45,091 nucleotides of DNA, taken from Candidatus Woesebacteria bacterium. Lineage in GTDB: Bacteria > Patescibacteriota > Microgenomatia > Woykebacterales > 2-01-FULL-43-14. Below are positions 1 through 7,377 of this stretch, piece by piece; the stretch's first letter is position 1, and each line of letters begins with the position of its first letter. The stretch spans positions 1 to 45,091 of the forward strand of contig JAGVAV010000039.1 of the NCBI GenBank assembly GCA_020060105.1, in the 5' to 3' direction. The translations under genes were made by a program, and so were the position numbers. The notes under the pieces were generated by a model, which made no database searches, was not told the origin of the DNA, and was given only the letters and a program-made list of their open reading frames with translations.

Positions 1-168
1 GATATACAGTATTAGAATATTTTGGTCTAGAGTAAACAATCTTGTTAAAATCGGACGGCAATTTAACTTAATTGTCTCAAATGTGTTTGATCTTTTTCAA
101 GAGTTTTGTTTACTATAGTCTAAACAATAGTTGTGAGAAAGGTTACAGAGGTATTGGGAGAAAGGAAG
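1..168. other. Non-coding end of window, no gene seen
   Basis: This stretch lies downstream of the minus-strand toast-rack gene. I see no open frame with a credible start and no clear T-run terminator. It holds an inverted pair, AGAGTAAAC near position 32 and GTTTACT near 108, and a small GTTTA...TAAAC dyad near 108-125. These could be part of a regulatory region for a gene outside the window, but nothing shows that. Confidence 0.4.
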
Positions 169-1074
169 CTATTCCCAGGTAATACCCAGGCTAGAAACTC
201 CCAGAATAAGATTTAAAGTGATCTTTTTTTCAAACCCTTCGTAGTTGTCGGACTCGTAAGTACTGGGGCCAAGGCGTTTAAAACCTTCGAGATTGTGGCT
301 GGAAAGTCCGGACTCCAGGTTTAACTTTACCCCGACTGACTTTGGGAGAGTGATGTTGACCGAGCTTGCTCCAGCATTAAGGTTTAAGTGGCTCTCCTTA
401 AGCTTATCTCCCAGTTTTAATTCTAATTTCGAGGCGCCCGTCTCAACATTGATTGATTCGGCCATAATTTCCCGAAAGTCCAAATCCAATTCAGCTGCTC
501 CGCTGTCAATGTTAAATTTGAAGGGGGTTTCAGGGTTGATTCGAAGATCTAATTTGTTATAATTGCGGTTAAAGAAAGGCCAATTACTGCTTCCTTTAGT
601 GCTTATCTTGAGACTTTGAATTTTATCCTGAAACTCCGATTTAGCAGTAAATTTCGTGCCGCTTGATTCAAAATTGCCTTTTACCAGAGCGTTGGTTTGT
701 TTTTCAGAATTAATGGTTAATTCACCGGCCCCGATTTCAAGGTCTAAAACTGCCGATTGGGCCTCCGCCTCTTTATTAAAAGAGATTGTTTCAGTTTTTG
801 GCGAACTGTTGAGGCTTCCTAGTAGCGTAAAATTGATCAGACCAAGAACGGCTAAAGTGGTGAAAGAACCGACGATTAAAGAAAGCCAACCTCGGGAAAG
901 CAGAGAGAGCCCGATGAAGATAATTAAGATCGGCCAGAGTTGCCAAAGGTTGAAGTTAAATGAGACATTGATTAGACCGATTGTTTTAGCAAGATAAGTT
1001 AAACCGATAAAGATAAGAATGACCCCGAGATATATTCGACTGAAATTAAGGCCTTTGCCTTGTTTTTCTTCCAT
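169..1074 (-). CDS. LiaF-like membrane protein with toast-rack domain
   Basis: A 301-residue protein. Residues 12-85 hold about three hydrophobic helices resembling the LiaI/LiaF transmembrane region (the WQLWPILIIFIGLSLLSRG type motif). The rest, about 95-301, is a soluble all-beta region with repeated short strands rich in Leu, Asn and Ser, as in the toast-rack domains of LiaF and related proteins. In that family the domain faces outward or inward and works with PspC or Lia partners in cell-envelope stress sensing. The start codon lies 1 base after the pspC stop, with a purine-rich GGGGAG inside the end of pspC as a possible ribosome site, so the two genes are very likely translationally coupled. 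Family assignment is from visible pattern only; the exact role is inferred. Confidence 0.72.
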   Translation of the reverse strand: MEEKQGKGLNFSRIYLGVILIFIGLTYLAKTIGLINVSFNFNLWQLWPILIIFIGLSLLSRGWLSLIVGSFTTLAVLGLINFTLLGSLNSSPKTETISFNKEAEAQSAVLDLEIGAGELTINSEKQTNALVKGNFESSGTKFTAKSEFQDKIQSLKISTKGSSNWPFFNRNYNKLDLRINPETPFKFNIDSGAAELDLDFREIMAESINVETGASKLELKLGDKLKESHLNLNAGASSVNITLPKSVGVKLNLESGLSSHNLEGFKRLGPSTYESDNYEGFEKKITLNLILGVSSLGITWE

Positions 1075-1075
1075 A

Positions 1076-1558
1076 TTAGACTCCCCTACCTCGAGAAAGG
1101 ATGTATAAGCCGATTAAGATGATCAACATGGGCCAAATCAAAGCCCAGTTAAACCAGTGAGGAAGGAGTTGATTGCCGAGAGCGAAAAGACCGATCAAGG
1201 TAAAGGCAATCCCAGCGGCGTCTCTTTTGCCCTTTAGCCAGCGGGAATTAATTTTTATTTGGTTGGCGACTGACTGAAAATTTCTTTTGGCTTCTTGAGC
1301 GGACTTAGTGATTCTCGACCCATTTTCTGAATAATTATCTTTATCGAGATTAGGATTAGCTCCATTTGGTTCTTCAGGGATTAAAAGGATCAGAATCAAA
1401 TAAAGAAGAATGCCAAATCCGCTAACCAGGGTAAAAAGGATAAAAACTGCCCGGATTAGAATTGGATCAACTTCAAAGTAGTTTCCTAATCCCCCAGCCA
1501 CCCCGGCAATAATTCGATTGTTTTTAGAACGATAAAGTTTTTTTGACTGACTATCCAT
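1076..1558 (-). CDS. PspC domain envelope-stress protein
   Basis: A 160-residue protein with a clear PspC domain at residues 6-62: KKLYRSKNNRIIAGVAGGLG, then the YFEVDPILIRAVFI segment and a hydrophobic helix ending at a Pro-Glu-Glu turn. A charged linker (65-100) follows, then two more hydrophobic segments (about 113-158) like the LiaF-type transmembrane region with the WPMLIILIGLYIL motif. PspC proteins sit in the inner membrane and respond to membrane stress. It is the first gene of a two-gene minus-strand unit with the toast-rack protein and faces away from the large plus-strand stress operon. A TTGTCA-16-TATAAT promoter lies just upstream, giving a leader of under 10 bases. Confidence 0.88.
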   Translation of the reverse strand: MDSQSKKLYRSKNNRIIAGVAGGLGNYFEVDPILIRAVFILFTLVSGFGILLYLILILLIPEEPNGANPNLDKDNYSENGSRITKSAQEAKRNFQSVANQIKINSRWLKGKRDAAGIAFTLIGLFALGNQLLPHWFNWALIWPMLIILIGLYILSRGRGV

Positions 1559-1573
1559 AGGTTAACAAATAAT

Positions 1574-1601
1574 ATTATATACGTTAAGAGTAAATTGACA
1601 A
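1574..1601 (-). promoter_or_regulatory. Promoter of the pspC unit
   Basis: On the minus strand TTGTCA (1596-1601) and TATAAT (1574-1579) are separated by 16 bases, close to the sigma-70 consensus. The expected transcription start is about 8 bases before the ATG, and no Shine-Dalgarno sequence is present. A near-palindrome TGTGACGTTACA at 1609-1620 lies just upstream, between this promoter and the plus-strand operon. Confidence 0.6.
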
Positions 1602-1632
1602 GCCCTTTTGTGACGTTACAGATACCGAAGGG

Positions 1633-1664
1633 TTGACTCTTGATCTCTCTTCATGGGCTATGAT
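1633..1664 (+). promoter_or_regulatory. Possible promoter of the stress operon
   Basis: TTGACT (1633-1638) and TATGAT (1659-1664) are good boxes, but the 20-base spacer is longer than the usual 16-18. A start near 1671 would give a leader of about 115 bases before the first gene of the plus-strand operon. The odd spacer could mean an activator or another sigma factor, or simply that this call is wrong. Confidence 0.35.
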
Positions 1665-1670
1665 AAGGTT

Positions 1671-1786
1671 GTCCCGAAACGCTAGGTAAGACTAGAAGAA
1701 ATTACCACCAAACGGACCAAGTTCCCAGGAAAACGTAACTAGTGTGAGGGCACGAGGCTGAAAGGTGGTTTTTCGTTGGAGGATAT
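1671..1786 (+). ncRNA. Structured 5' leader of the stress operon
   Basis: ACCACC (1704-1709) can pair with GGTGGT (1764-1769), closing a 54-base interior, and a run of T follows directly (1768-1773). This resembles an intrinsic terminator placed immediately before the ribosome site (GGAGG, 1778-1782) of the first gene. A CTAG-N6-CTAG dyad lies at about 1682-1695. The layout suits an attenuator, riboswitch or RNA thermometer, but I could not match it to any known consensus. The pairing is seen in the sequence; the function is inference. Confidence 0.35.
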
Positions 1787-2161
1787 ATGGCAAGGAGAAG
1801 AGTTGGGACGAGACGAGCTGGACCCACAAAAAGCACGACGAGTTGGTCCAAGCAGCGTCAAAGGCGCAAACATGATCTATATACTTCTACCTCACCGGAA
1901 TTGAGCGCTGACGATCTTGACGCTTATTGGGAAGGGGCTAATCTGGCCGGAGAAGAAACAGCCGGAGGAACCACACCGACCCCCGATCAAGATCAAGCCG
2001 ACGAGTATGGAAAAGCGTGGGGAATTGACTATGAAAGAACAGAAGCCTTAGACATTACTCGAAAAAAGAGATTGGATTCTGAAAGTCGAGACTGGCAGCA
2101 GGAGGAGCTCAAAGAAAAGAAGAGGATGGGAAAAGAAGACGAAAAGTCGGTTAAAAGTTAA
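1787..2161 (+). CDS. DUF6335-like stress-associated protein
   Basis: A 124-residue soluble protein. Residues 1-30 are very basic (MARRRVGTRRAGPTKS start), and the middle has the segment SPELSADDLDAYWEGANLAG followed by EETAGGTTPTPDQD and an E-Y-G-K-A-W-G motif. That order, an acidic TGGD/ADD-like patch, a W-E-x-A core and then GGxxPTPDQD, is what I recall of the DUF6335 family known mostly from cyanobacteria. No enzymatic residues are apparent. The C-terminal 35 residues are Lys/Glu-rich and probably helical. It is the first gene of the plus-strand run; GGAGG sits 5 bases before the ATG. The family has no settled function, so its link to stress comes from its neighbours only. Confidence 0.6.
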   Translation: MARRRVGTRRAGPTKSTTSWSKQRQRRKHDLYTSTSPELSADDLDAYWEGANLAGEETAGGTTPTPDQDQADEYGKAWGIDYERTEALDITRKKRLDSESRDWQQEELKEKKRMGKEDEKSVKS

Positions 2162-2216
2162 TCTACTGAAGTCTCAATTAGTTTAATATCAATATTTTGT
2201 AAAGGAGGTGGAAAGT

Positions 2217-2939
2217 ATGAGGTTAGAAACAAACGAGTTAGTGACGAGTCAAATTAGCCCGATTGAGGATTGGAGCGTTGCGATAAGCGCGGCAATTATT
2301 AATTTCATTGATCGTTTGCTACTGTTTATTCCGGCGTTAGTGGCGGCCATTGTCATCTTTATTGTTGGCTGGATTCTTGCCGTTATTTTGGCCGCAGCTT
2401 CGAGAAGGTTGTTGGAGGCGGTTGGCTTCAATAAAGCGGCTGATAGGGCCGGGGTAGATACTTTCCTGCAAAAAGCGGGAATAAAAATGTCTCCTTCCGG
2501 AGCAGTGGCGGGGTTAGTTAAGTGGTTTGTGATTTTGGTCTTTTTCGTGGCGGCCGTAAATGTGCTTGGCTTACCGGCTGTTTCAGATGTTCTAAACAAC
2601 ATTCTTTTGTTCATTCCTAACGTTATTGCGGCGATATTAATTCTGACGGTGGGGATAGTTTTAGCCAACTTTGTCTCAGACCTTGTCAAAGGAGCTTTGG
2701 CTACGGCAAAAGTCGGGGTAAGTGGGTTGTTGGCTTCAATTTCCCGTTGGGCAATAATCGTCTTTGCCGTTTTAGCGGCTCTAAACCAATTAAACATCGC
2801 GCAAGATTTGATTAATATCCTTTTCTTGGGCGTGGTGGCGACCTTTGCTTTAGGCGTCGGCTTGGCGATTGGTTTGGGAGGAAAAGATGTGGTTGGCCGA
2901 ACTCTCAGTGAATGGTATGAAAAGATGAGAAAGAAATAA
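2217..2939 (+). CDS. CmpX/MscS-type transmembrane protein
   Basis: A 240-residue integral membrane protein with about five hydrophobic helices (near residues 30-60, 93-115, 128-150, 170-190 and 200-222). Two conserved TM-helix repeats, each a hydrophobic stretch with an I(V/I)GWILA or LTVGIVLANF type core, mark the small conserved TM-helix family related to mechanosensitive MscS/CmpX channels. The last helix is Gly-rich (FALGVGLAIGLGGKD), like the pore-lining helix of MscS. There is no large cytoplasmic MscS beta domain, so it may be a minimal channel or scaffold. I chose the ATG at 2217 because AAAGGAGGT lies just before it; the upstream in-frame GTG at 2208 lies inside that ribosome site. 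A role in osmotic stress is inferred from the family and context. Confidence 0.8.
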   Translation: MRLETNELVTSQISPIEDWSVAISAAIINFIDRLLLFIPALVAAIVIFIVGWILAVILAAASRRLLEAVGFNKAADRAGVDTFLQKAGIKMSPSGAVAGLVKWFVILVFFVAAVNVLGLPAVSDVLNNILLFIPNVIAAILILTVGIVLANFVSDLVKGALATAKVGVSGLLASISRWAIIVFAVLAALNQLNIAQDLINILFLGVVATFALGVGLAIGLGGKDVVGRTLSEWYEKMRKK

Positions 2940-2966
2940 GTTTTGGAGGCAGAAGGAGGTATTAGT

Positions 2967-3365
2967 ATGGCTAACGGTTATGGATCTTGGATGTGTCCAA
3001 GTTGTGGAATGCCTATGTCGCCTCATGGTTACGGTTGGGGCTATGGAGGTGGTCAGATGATGGGGGGACCGATGGGCCCCATGGGCGGGCCATGGGGAAT
3101 GGGTTACACTGCCGCCACTCTACCAACGGATGAAGACATTACCAACATGGTTCTTACCAATATTGACAATGATCCCTTGATCCCTTGGGACGTGAACCTT
3201 AATGTTCGAGCGGATGCTGGAGAAGTCTTTTTGGAAGGAACGGTTCCGAATAAACGGATAAAACACGCCGCCGGGGATGACGCTTGGTGGGTGCCGGGGG
3301 TGATTGACGTCCACAACATGATTAAAGTGGCGAAAAGAGAAGAAAGAAAGCCTGAAAAGCGATAA
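2967..3365 (+). CDS. Gly/Met-rich zinc-knuckle protein with BON domain
   Basis: A 132-residue protein with two parts. The N-terminal 46 residues contain a single CPSCGMPM knuckle and a low-complexity run of Gly, Met, Pro, Trp and Tyr (GGQMMGGPMGPMGGPWGMGY). Residues about 54-122 form a BON domain: an I-x-x-M-V-x-x-x-I helix, N-L-N-V strand, GEVFLEGTVPN turn and a final V-I-D-V-H-N-M-I strand. BON domains bind lipid or other BON proteins, usually in the periplasm, but no signal peptide is present here. The Met-rich segment could bind copper or act as a flexible linker; that is a guess. AAGGAGG precedes the ATG at 2967, which decides the start over an upstream in-frame TTG. Confidence 0.7.
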   Translation: MANGYGSWMCPSCGMPMSPHGYGWGYGGGQMMGGPMGPMGGPWGMGYTAATLPTDEDITNMVLTNIDNDPLIPWDVNLNVRADAGEVFLEGTVPNKRIKHAAGDDAWWVPGVIDVHNMIKVAKREERKPEKR

Positions 3366-3386
3366 CAGATGAAGGAGGTGAAGCTT

Positions 3387-3593
3387 ATGGCTTACAGTTA
3401 TACTTCGAAGAAGTCCGGAAAAGCCTATTACTTACATTCAAGAGTGGTAACCTTGAAAAGTACGGGAAAGCAACAGACAATATTTTACTTCGCTCAGGAT
3501 GTTAGGCCTGAGTCAGCGGTAGACGAACTTCCCTCTGGATTTGAAGTGGTGGAAAACGAGAGAACGGGTCTACCCTTTTTGAGGAAGAAGTAG
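3387..3593 (+). CDS. Small conserved protein, unknown function
   Basis: A 68-residue protein with the pattern YSYTSKKSGKAYYLHS, then K-Q-T-I-F-Y-F-A, and the ending G-F-E-V-V-E-N-E-R-T-G-L-P-F-L-R-K-K. It looks like a compact beta-rich fold. I have a sense that similar short proteins are widespread in environmental bacteria, but I cannot name a characterised family. It has no membrane segment and no cysteines. The start at 3387 follows GGAGGTG at 3373-3379; an in-frame ATG at 3369 overlaps that ribosome site and was rejected. It sits between two zinc-knuckle proteins in the stress operon. Confidence 0.65.
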   Translation: MAYSYTSKKSGKAYYLHSRVVTLKSTGKQQTIFYFAQDVRPESAVDELPSGFEVVENERTGLPFLRKK

Positions 3594-3611
3594 GAATTAT
3601 GGGGAGGTATT

Positions 3612-3788
3612 ATGAAGAGGTGTCCGAGATGTAATGAACCGATGCATGAGCATCCGGAAGGATGGGTATGCGATAACTGCGGGCACATGGAGACAACGAC
3701 TAAAGAAGCGAAAAATCCAGAGACGTATGAAGGGATGCCTGAGGATTATCCGAAACGGCCCGATCAGCCTTATCCAAAGAAAGGCTAA
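3612..3788 (+). CDS. Small zinc-ribbon protein
   Basis: A 58-residue protein starting MKRCPRCNEPMHEHPEGWVC. Four cysteines at positions 4, 7, 20 and 23 form a CxxC-x12-CxxC zinc ribbon. The remaining 30 residues are charged and Pro/Tyr-rich (YPKRPDQPYPKKG end) and probably disordered. GGGGAGG (3600-3606) lies 5 bases upstream of the ATG. It follows the previous small gene by 18 bases and precedes hsp20 by 50 bases. A role in protein or nucleic-acid contacts is possible; nothing more specific can be read from it. Confidence 0.7.
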   Translation: MKRCPRCNEPMHEHPEGWVCDNCGHMETTTKEAKNPETYEGMPEDYPKRPDQPYPKKG

Positions 3789-3838
3789 CCGCAATTACCC
3801 TGTCTTGAAGTAAATTAAAGGTTTGTGTGGAGGTAATT

Positions 3839-4297
3839 ATGCCTAGAATCAAAAAAGTTGAATCTGATCGGGCTAGGCCAAGCGAATCTTTGACGGCTTG
3901 GCCGCCGAGGTGGTTTGAGGACATTTTCGAGCTACCGAGTGTATTTGGGACAATGATTCGGGGAGTGCCGGCGGATATTTACGAAACGGATGATCAGGTA
4001 GTGGTTAAAATGCCTATTCCAGGCATCAGACCAGAAGACGTGGAAATCTCGGTGGCCAGAGATACGGTGACTGTTCGCGGTGAGGTTGAAGAAGAGAAGG
4101 AGGAAAAGGAACAGAAAAAAGAGTATTACTACCGCGCTTTGCGTTATGGCAGCATGGCCAGGACATTTACTTTACCCACGCCGGTAACGACAGAAGGAGC
4201 GGAGGCCAGAGTGAAAAACGGGGTATTAACCTTAACTTTGCCGAAAGCTGAGGAGGCAAAGCCTAAAAGGGTCCAGGTTAAGGCGGAAGGAAAGTAG
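3839..4297 (+). CDS. hsp20: Hsp20 small heat-shock protein
   Basis: A 152-residue ATP-independent chaperone of the alpha-crystallin/Hsp20 family. Residues 1-42 are a variable N-terminal arm (PPRWFEDIFELP). Residues about 44-145 are the crystallin domain: VPADIYETDDQVVVKMPIPG, then I-R-P-E-D-V-E-I-S-V, and the hallmark closing strand segment V-K-N-G-V-L-T-L-T-L-P-K (the A-x-x-x-N-G-V-L signature). The tail ends in a short Lys-rich extension that lacks a clear I-x-I motif, which normally links dimers into oligomers. The start at 3839 follows GGAGG. It lies between the small zinc-ribbon gene and the triple-BON gene, supporting a stress role for the whole unit. Confidence 0.94.
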   Translation: MPRIKKVESDRARPSESLTAWPPRWFEDIFELPSVFGTMIRGVPADIYETDDQVVVKMPIPGIRPEDVEISVARDTVTVRGEVEEEKEEKEQKKEYYYRALRYGSMARTFTLPTPVTTEGAEARVKNGVLTLTLPKAEEAKPKRVQVKAEGK

Positions 4298-4312
4298 CGA
4301 AGAGAGGTGAAA

Positions 4313-4966
4313 ATGACAGATGAACAAGTAACTAACAACGTGAAGGATGCTTTGATCTGGGATATTCGGGTGGACGAAACTAAAATAGATGTCAACACAA
4401 AAGACGGAGTGGTAACCTTAAAGGGCTCCGTGCCTTCACATTTTCAAAAGACGGACGCTCAAGCGATCGCCAGCCGAATCAAAGGCGTGACAGACGTGGT
4501 AAACCGGCTAAAAGTAGAGGTTCCCCTTCCGGTTTCGGATGAGGAGATTGTTCGAGATATCCAGTCAGCTCTAGCCAGAGATGCTTTGATCGAAGAGACT
4601 CAGGTTGGCGTAAGCGCTAATCGCGGGATAGTAACTCTAACAGGAACAGTGACGGCTTATGATGATAAAACAGAGGTTGAGGACATGGCTTGGCGAACTC
4701 GCGGGGTGGTTGATGTCGTCAACGAAGTCAAAGTAATTTCTCCGATTACTCGTTCGGATAAAGAGATGGAAGCGGAAGTAAGAAACGATATTTTACGAAA
4801 CGTTCGGTTGACCCCGACTCAGATCGAAGTCAGTGTGGAAGGTGGTGTAGTCACTCTCTCAGGGACCGTGGATAGTTACATTAAGAGAAACTTAGCCGAG
4901 GGAGCGGTGCTCTGGACGCCCGGGGTGGCCGATGTGGTTAACAATATCAACGTGATTTTGAAGTAA
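4313..4966 (+). CDS. Triple BON-domain protein
   Basis: A 217-residue protein of three BON domains in tandem (about residues 1-70, 73-142 and 146-217). Each has an amphipathic helix (V-T-N-N-V-K-D-A-L, I-V-R-D-I-Q-S-A-L, M-E-A-E-V-R-N-D-I), an I-x-V-x-x-x-x-G-x-V-T-L-x-G-x-V core strand pair and a final V-x-D-V-V-N-x-(I/L/V) strand. There is no signal peptide, so unlike OsmY it is probably cytoplasmic or exported by another route. OsmY-type proteins are osmotically induced; that supports the stress context. The ATG at 4313 follows GAGAGG; an upstream in-frame GTG at 4307 overlaps that site. Confidence 0.88.
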   Translation: MTDEQVTNNVKDALIWDIRVDETKIDVNTKDGVVTLKGSVPSHFQKTDAQAIASRIKGVTDVVNRLKVEVPLPVSDEEIVRDIQSALARDALIEETQVGVSANRGIVTLTGTVTAYDDKTEVEDMAWRTRGVVDVVNEVKVISPITRSDKEMEAEVRNDILRNVRLTPTQIEVSVEGGVVTLSGTVDSYIKRNLAEGAVLWTPGVADVVNNINVILK

Positions 4967-4983
4967 AGTAGTGAGAGATAGAT

Positions 4984-5112
4984 ATGGCCAAGAAAGAAGA
5001 AAAGAAAAAAGACGAGAAAAAGAAATATGATAAGCATAAAGAACTGGTCGAAATTAAGGGACCTTTAAAGTTTCGCCGCGTTCATCGGGAACATCAACCC
5101 AAGGTTGATTAA
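4984..5112 (+). CDS. Lys-rich 42-residue peptide
   Basis: A short open frame coding MAKKEEKKKDEKKKYDKHKE and then E-L-V-E-I-K-G-P-L-K-F-R-R-V-H, ending P-K-V-D. It fills most of the gap between the triple-BON and DUF5335-like genes, and its stop overlaps the region just before the next ribosome site. The composition (over one third Lys) suggests a disordered, nucleic-acid- or membrane-binding hydrophilic peptide. The ribosome site (GAGAG) is weak. It is supported by its position in a packed operon and by a sensible codon pattern; similarity searches could change this call. Confidence 0.5.
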   Translation: MAKKEEKKKDEKKKYDKHKELVEIKGPLKFRRVHREHQPKVD

Positions 5113-5122
5113 GGAGGCAGAA

Positions 5123-5500
5123 ATGATTAAAGAAATCCGCCGGGAAGACTGGGAAACCTTTTTAGCTGACTTTAGCGCGATGAATCAAGCTAAGGTTTTG
5201 GACTTAGTCCAAGAAGATAAAGAATTGGGTAGTAATGTCTTGGTGAAAAGCCAACCTTTAATTGCTATCGAGCCGGACCTGGAAGATGAGAATTTCCCGA
5301 CGATTGACGTGATTGTCGGCGAGCTTGGTGACGATCGGCCGGCAACTCTTACTCACAGCGTCGTACGGCCGAAAAGCCTTTATTTAAAGGAATCAGAAAA
5401 CGGCGTCTTGGTGGGTTTAATTTTCGAGGCCGAAAATGGTCGGACAATATTAAGCTTTGCTACGGCGGGAAGAACGGATGACATGGTTCTCAACTTATGA
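5123..5500 (+). CDS. DUF5335-like protein
   Basis: A 125-residue soluble protein that begins I-K-E-I-R-R-E-D-W-E-T-F-L-A-D-F-S. This I-x-R-E-x-W-x-x-F-x-x-x-F-S opening and the later pair of strands (IDVIVGELGDDRPATLTHSV and SLYLKESENGVLVGLIFEAE) match my recollection of the DUF5335 family, found in stress-linked gene clusters of actinobacteria and others. Function is unknown. AAGGAGG precedes the ATG at 5123. Its stop codon overlaps the start of the downstream archaemetzincin gene by 4 bases (ATGA), so the two are translationally coupled and may act together. Confidence 0.65.
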   Translation: MIKEIRREDWETFLADFSAMNQAKVLDLVQEDKELGSNVLVKSQPLIAIEPDLEDENFPTIDVIVGELGDDRPATLTHSVVRPKSLYLKESENGVLVGLIFEAENGRTILSFATAGRTDDMVLNL

Positions 5501-6222
5501 AATATATTTATCTTCAGCCATATGGAATGATTCCAGAGTGGCTTTTAGGCAAACTTAGCCAGGATTTGGCGGCGACGTTTGATTTGGCCGTAAAAATACT
5601 CCCTTCACGCCCTGTATTAGACGAGGCTTACGATGTGGAAAGAAGTCAGTACAAAGCGGTTGAGTTTTTAACGGACTTGAGGAAAGTTGCCCCAAGGGAC
5701 GTAGAAAAAATACTCGGGGTTGCTCCGGTCGATTTGTATAACGAGCAGGCCAACTTCGTTTTTGGAGAGGCGGAGTTGGGCGGTCAGGCGGCGGTGGTTT
5801 CGATTTACCATTTGGCCGATCCGGACGAAAGCTTATACTACGCGCGTTTTCTGAAGGAATCTCTTCATGAGTTGGGCCATACTTTTGGCTTTACTCATGA
5901 TCGAAACCCGGAGTGCGTGATGAGTTTTTCGGCGTCAGTCTCTGAGGTGGATCGAAAAGGCCTGGATTTTTGCCAACCCCACTATCAACTGGTAGCCGAT
6001 CCTCAAACCCTCGAACCAGAGGACAGACAGATCTCTTCTTACTTGGAGGGTTTATCTTTCCCAGCGGCGAGGGAAGAGATCATTAAGTACGCGATTAATC
6101 TCCGAGCGCCGAAGGTAGTGTTGGAAGAATTCTTTAAATTACCCGCTTTGGGAAAGTACAACTCCGCTGACGAGGTTTTAGAAACGATCGAAAAAATTGA
6201 CCGTTATAATTTTCCAGATTAA
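5497..6222 (+). CDS. Archaemetzincin-type metalloprotease with DUF2795-like tail
   Basis: A 241-residue zinc protease. The motif HELGHTFGFTH at residues 124-134 gives the three catalytic zinc ligands (H124, H128, H134) and the general base E125. The following C140-V-M142 and C159 fit the archaemetzincin pattern, in which M142 is the Met-turn. Archaemetzincins normally have four structural cysteines around this motif; here two of the expected positions hold D135 and H162. Residues about 173-241 look like a separate DUF2795-type helical domain (YLEGLSFPAAREEIIKYAIN, then a V-L-E-x-F-F-K-L-P turn). It has no signal peptide. The start overlaps the DUF5335-like stop. Confidence 0.82.
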   Translation: MKYIYLQPYGMIPEWLLGKLSQDLAATFDLAVKILPSRPVLDEAYDVERSQYKAVEFLTDLRKVAPRDVEKILGVAPVDLYNEQANFVFGEAELGGQAAVVSIYHLADPDESLYYARFLKESLHELGHTFGFTHDRNPECVMSFSASVSEVDRKGLDFCQPHYQLVADPQTLEPEDRQISSYLEGLSFPAAREEIIKYAINLRAPKVVLEEFFKLPALGKYNSADEVLETIEKIDRYNFPD

Positions 6223-6242
6223 GTGGTTTGAAGGAGGAAGCT

Positions 6243-7373
6243 ATGTTTTTTGGTGGCGGTTTCAGGCTAGGTAAAATATTTGGCATAGAAATAAACATAG
6301 ATTATTCTTGGTTTATTATCTTCTTTTTGGTAACTTGGTCGTTGGCCTTTGGGTTGTTTCCTTTTGCTTTTCCCCAATTGGGGGTGACCCTAAATTTTAT
6401 TCTGGGAGTCATTACTTCGGTTTTATTTTTTGTTTCCGCGTTGATTCACGAGATTGCCCATTCCTTAATGGCCCGCGCTTCTGGAGTGGCGATAAATAAA
6501 ATTACCTTATTTCTATTTGGCGGGGCGGCCCAACTAACTGACGAGCCACCTTCGGCCGGAGCAGAGTTTAAGATGGCGATCGTCGGCCCCTTAAGCAGCC
6601 TTGCGTTGGCAATCATTTTTGGTCTTCTGGCTTTTGGGGCGAATTTTCAGAATATCGGGTTGCCCTTTGTTGCCGTGACCTCTACCTTGGCGGTAATCAA
6701 TTTTTGGCTTGGTATTTTTAACCTTTTGCCGGGTTATCCCCTTGACGGGGGGCGGGTTCTAAGAGCGATTATCTGGCACTACAATAAAAACCTAGAAAGA
6801 GCTACTCGGTATGCTTCTTACGCGGGGGATCTGCTTGCGGCAATTTTGGTGGTGATTGGCGTATATGAATTGATAGTGGGTGGTTTTGTGGGCGGACTTT
6901 GGCTGATATTAATCGGCTTTTTCTTGTTTCAAGCGGCGGAAAGTAGTTACAGGCAGGTTAAGGTTAGGGAAGAGTTGGAGGAGGCGGAGGTGAAAGACTT
7001 GATGTCTGATCAAGCGATTCAAGTTTCTCCCGCCATGAGCGTAGAAGAACTGGTAAATAATTACTTCTGGCGTTCGAAATCTCGGAGTTTGCCGGTGGTC
7101 GAAGGAGAGGAAATGTTAGGGATTGTAAAACTTGAAGATGTGGAAAAACACCCTCAAAGGAATTGGCAGGATTTAAAGGTTCAAGACGTAATGGTCAGAG
7201 AAGTTCAGGAAGTTTCTCCTTCGGAGAAAGCTTCTGCGGCCTTTCGAAAAATTAACCACAGCGGAGAAGATCGTTTGCCCGTAGTTAAGGAAAAGAGGTT
7301 TTTAGGTTTTATTTCCCTCAACGACATTAGTTATTATCTGACTCTTAAGAAAAAGAAAAGGTTAAGTAGGTAA
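6243..7373 (+). CDS. Site-2 protease family metalloprotease with two CBS domains
   Basis: A 376-residue membrane protein of the M50B group. Helices near 20-45, 50-75, 110-135, 140-165 and 195-225 form the core. H69-E70-x-x-H73 in ALIHEIAHSLMAR is the zinc site, and D168 in NLLPGYPLDGGRVLRA is the third ligand. Residues about 248-302 and 315-370 are two CBS domains (DLMSDQAIQVSPAMSVEEL; DVMVREVQEVSPSEKASAAF) that bind adenine nucleotides and may gate the protease by energy status. Such enzymes cut membrane-embedded regulators. The next gene is a rhomboid protease, so this unit carries two intramembrane proteases. Start chosen at the ATG after GGAGGA. Confidence 0.92.
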   Translation: MFFGGGFRLGKIFGIEINIDYSWFIIFFLVTWSLAFGLFPFAFPQLGVTLNFILGVITSVLFFVSALIHEIAHSLMARASGVAINKITLFLFGGAAQLTDEPPSAGAEFKMAIVGPLSSLALAIIFGLLAFGANFQNIGLPFVAVTSTLAVINFWLGIFNLLPGYPLDGGRVLRAIIWHYNKNLERATRYASYAGDLLAAILVVIGVYELIVGGFVGGLWLILIGFFLFQAAESSYRQVKVREELEEAEVKDLMSDQAIQVSPAMSVEELVNNYFWRSKSRSLPVVEGEEMLGIVKLEDVEKHPQRNWQDLKVQDVMVREVQEVSPSEKASAAFRKINHSGEDRLPVVKEKRFLGFISLNDISYYLTLKKKKRLSR

Positions 7374-7377
7374 ATAA

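Noticed and set aside
1671-1786. Known riboswitch, SRP RNA or tmRNA
   Set aside because: I compared by eye with the c-di-GMP-I, fluoride, guanidine, SRP and RNase P consensus features and found none; it is reported only as an unassigned leader.
2249-2797. A 182-codon minus-strand open frame
   Set aside because: It is antisense to the CmpX/MscS-type gene, has no ribosome site, and its product is a composition shadow of the hydrophobic plus-strand protein.
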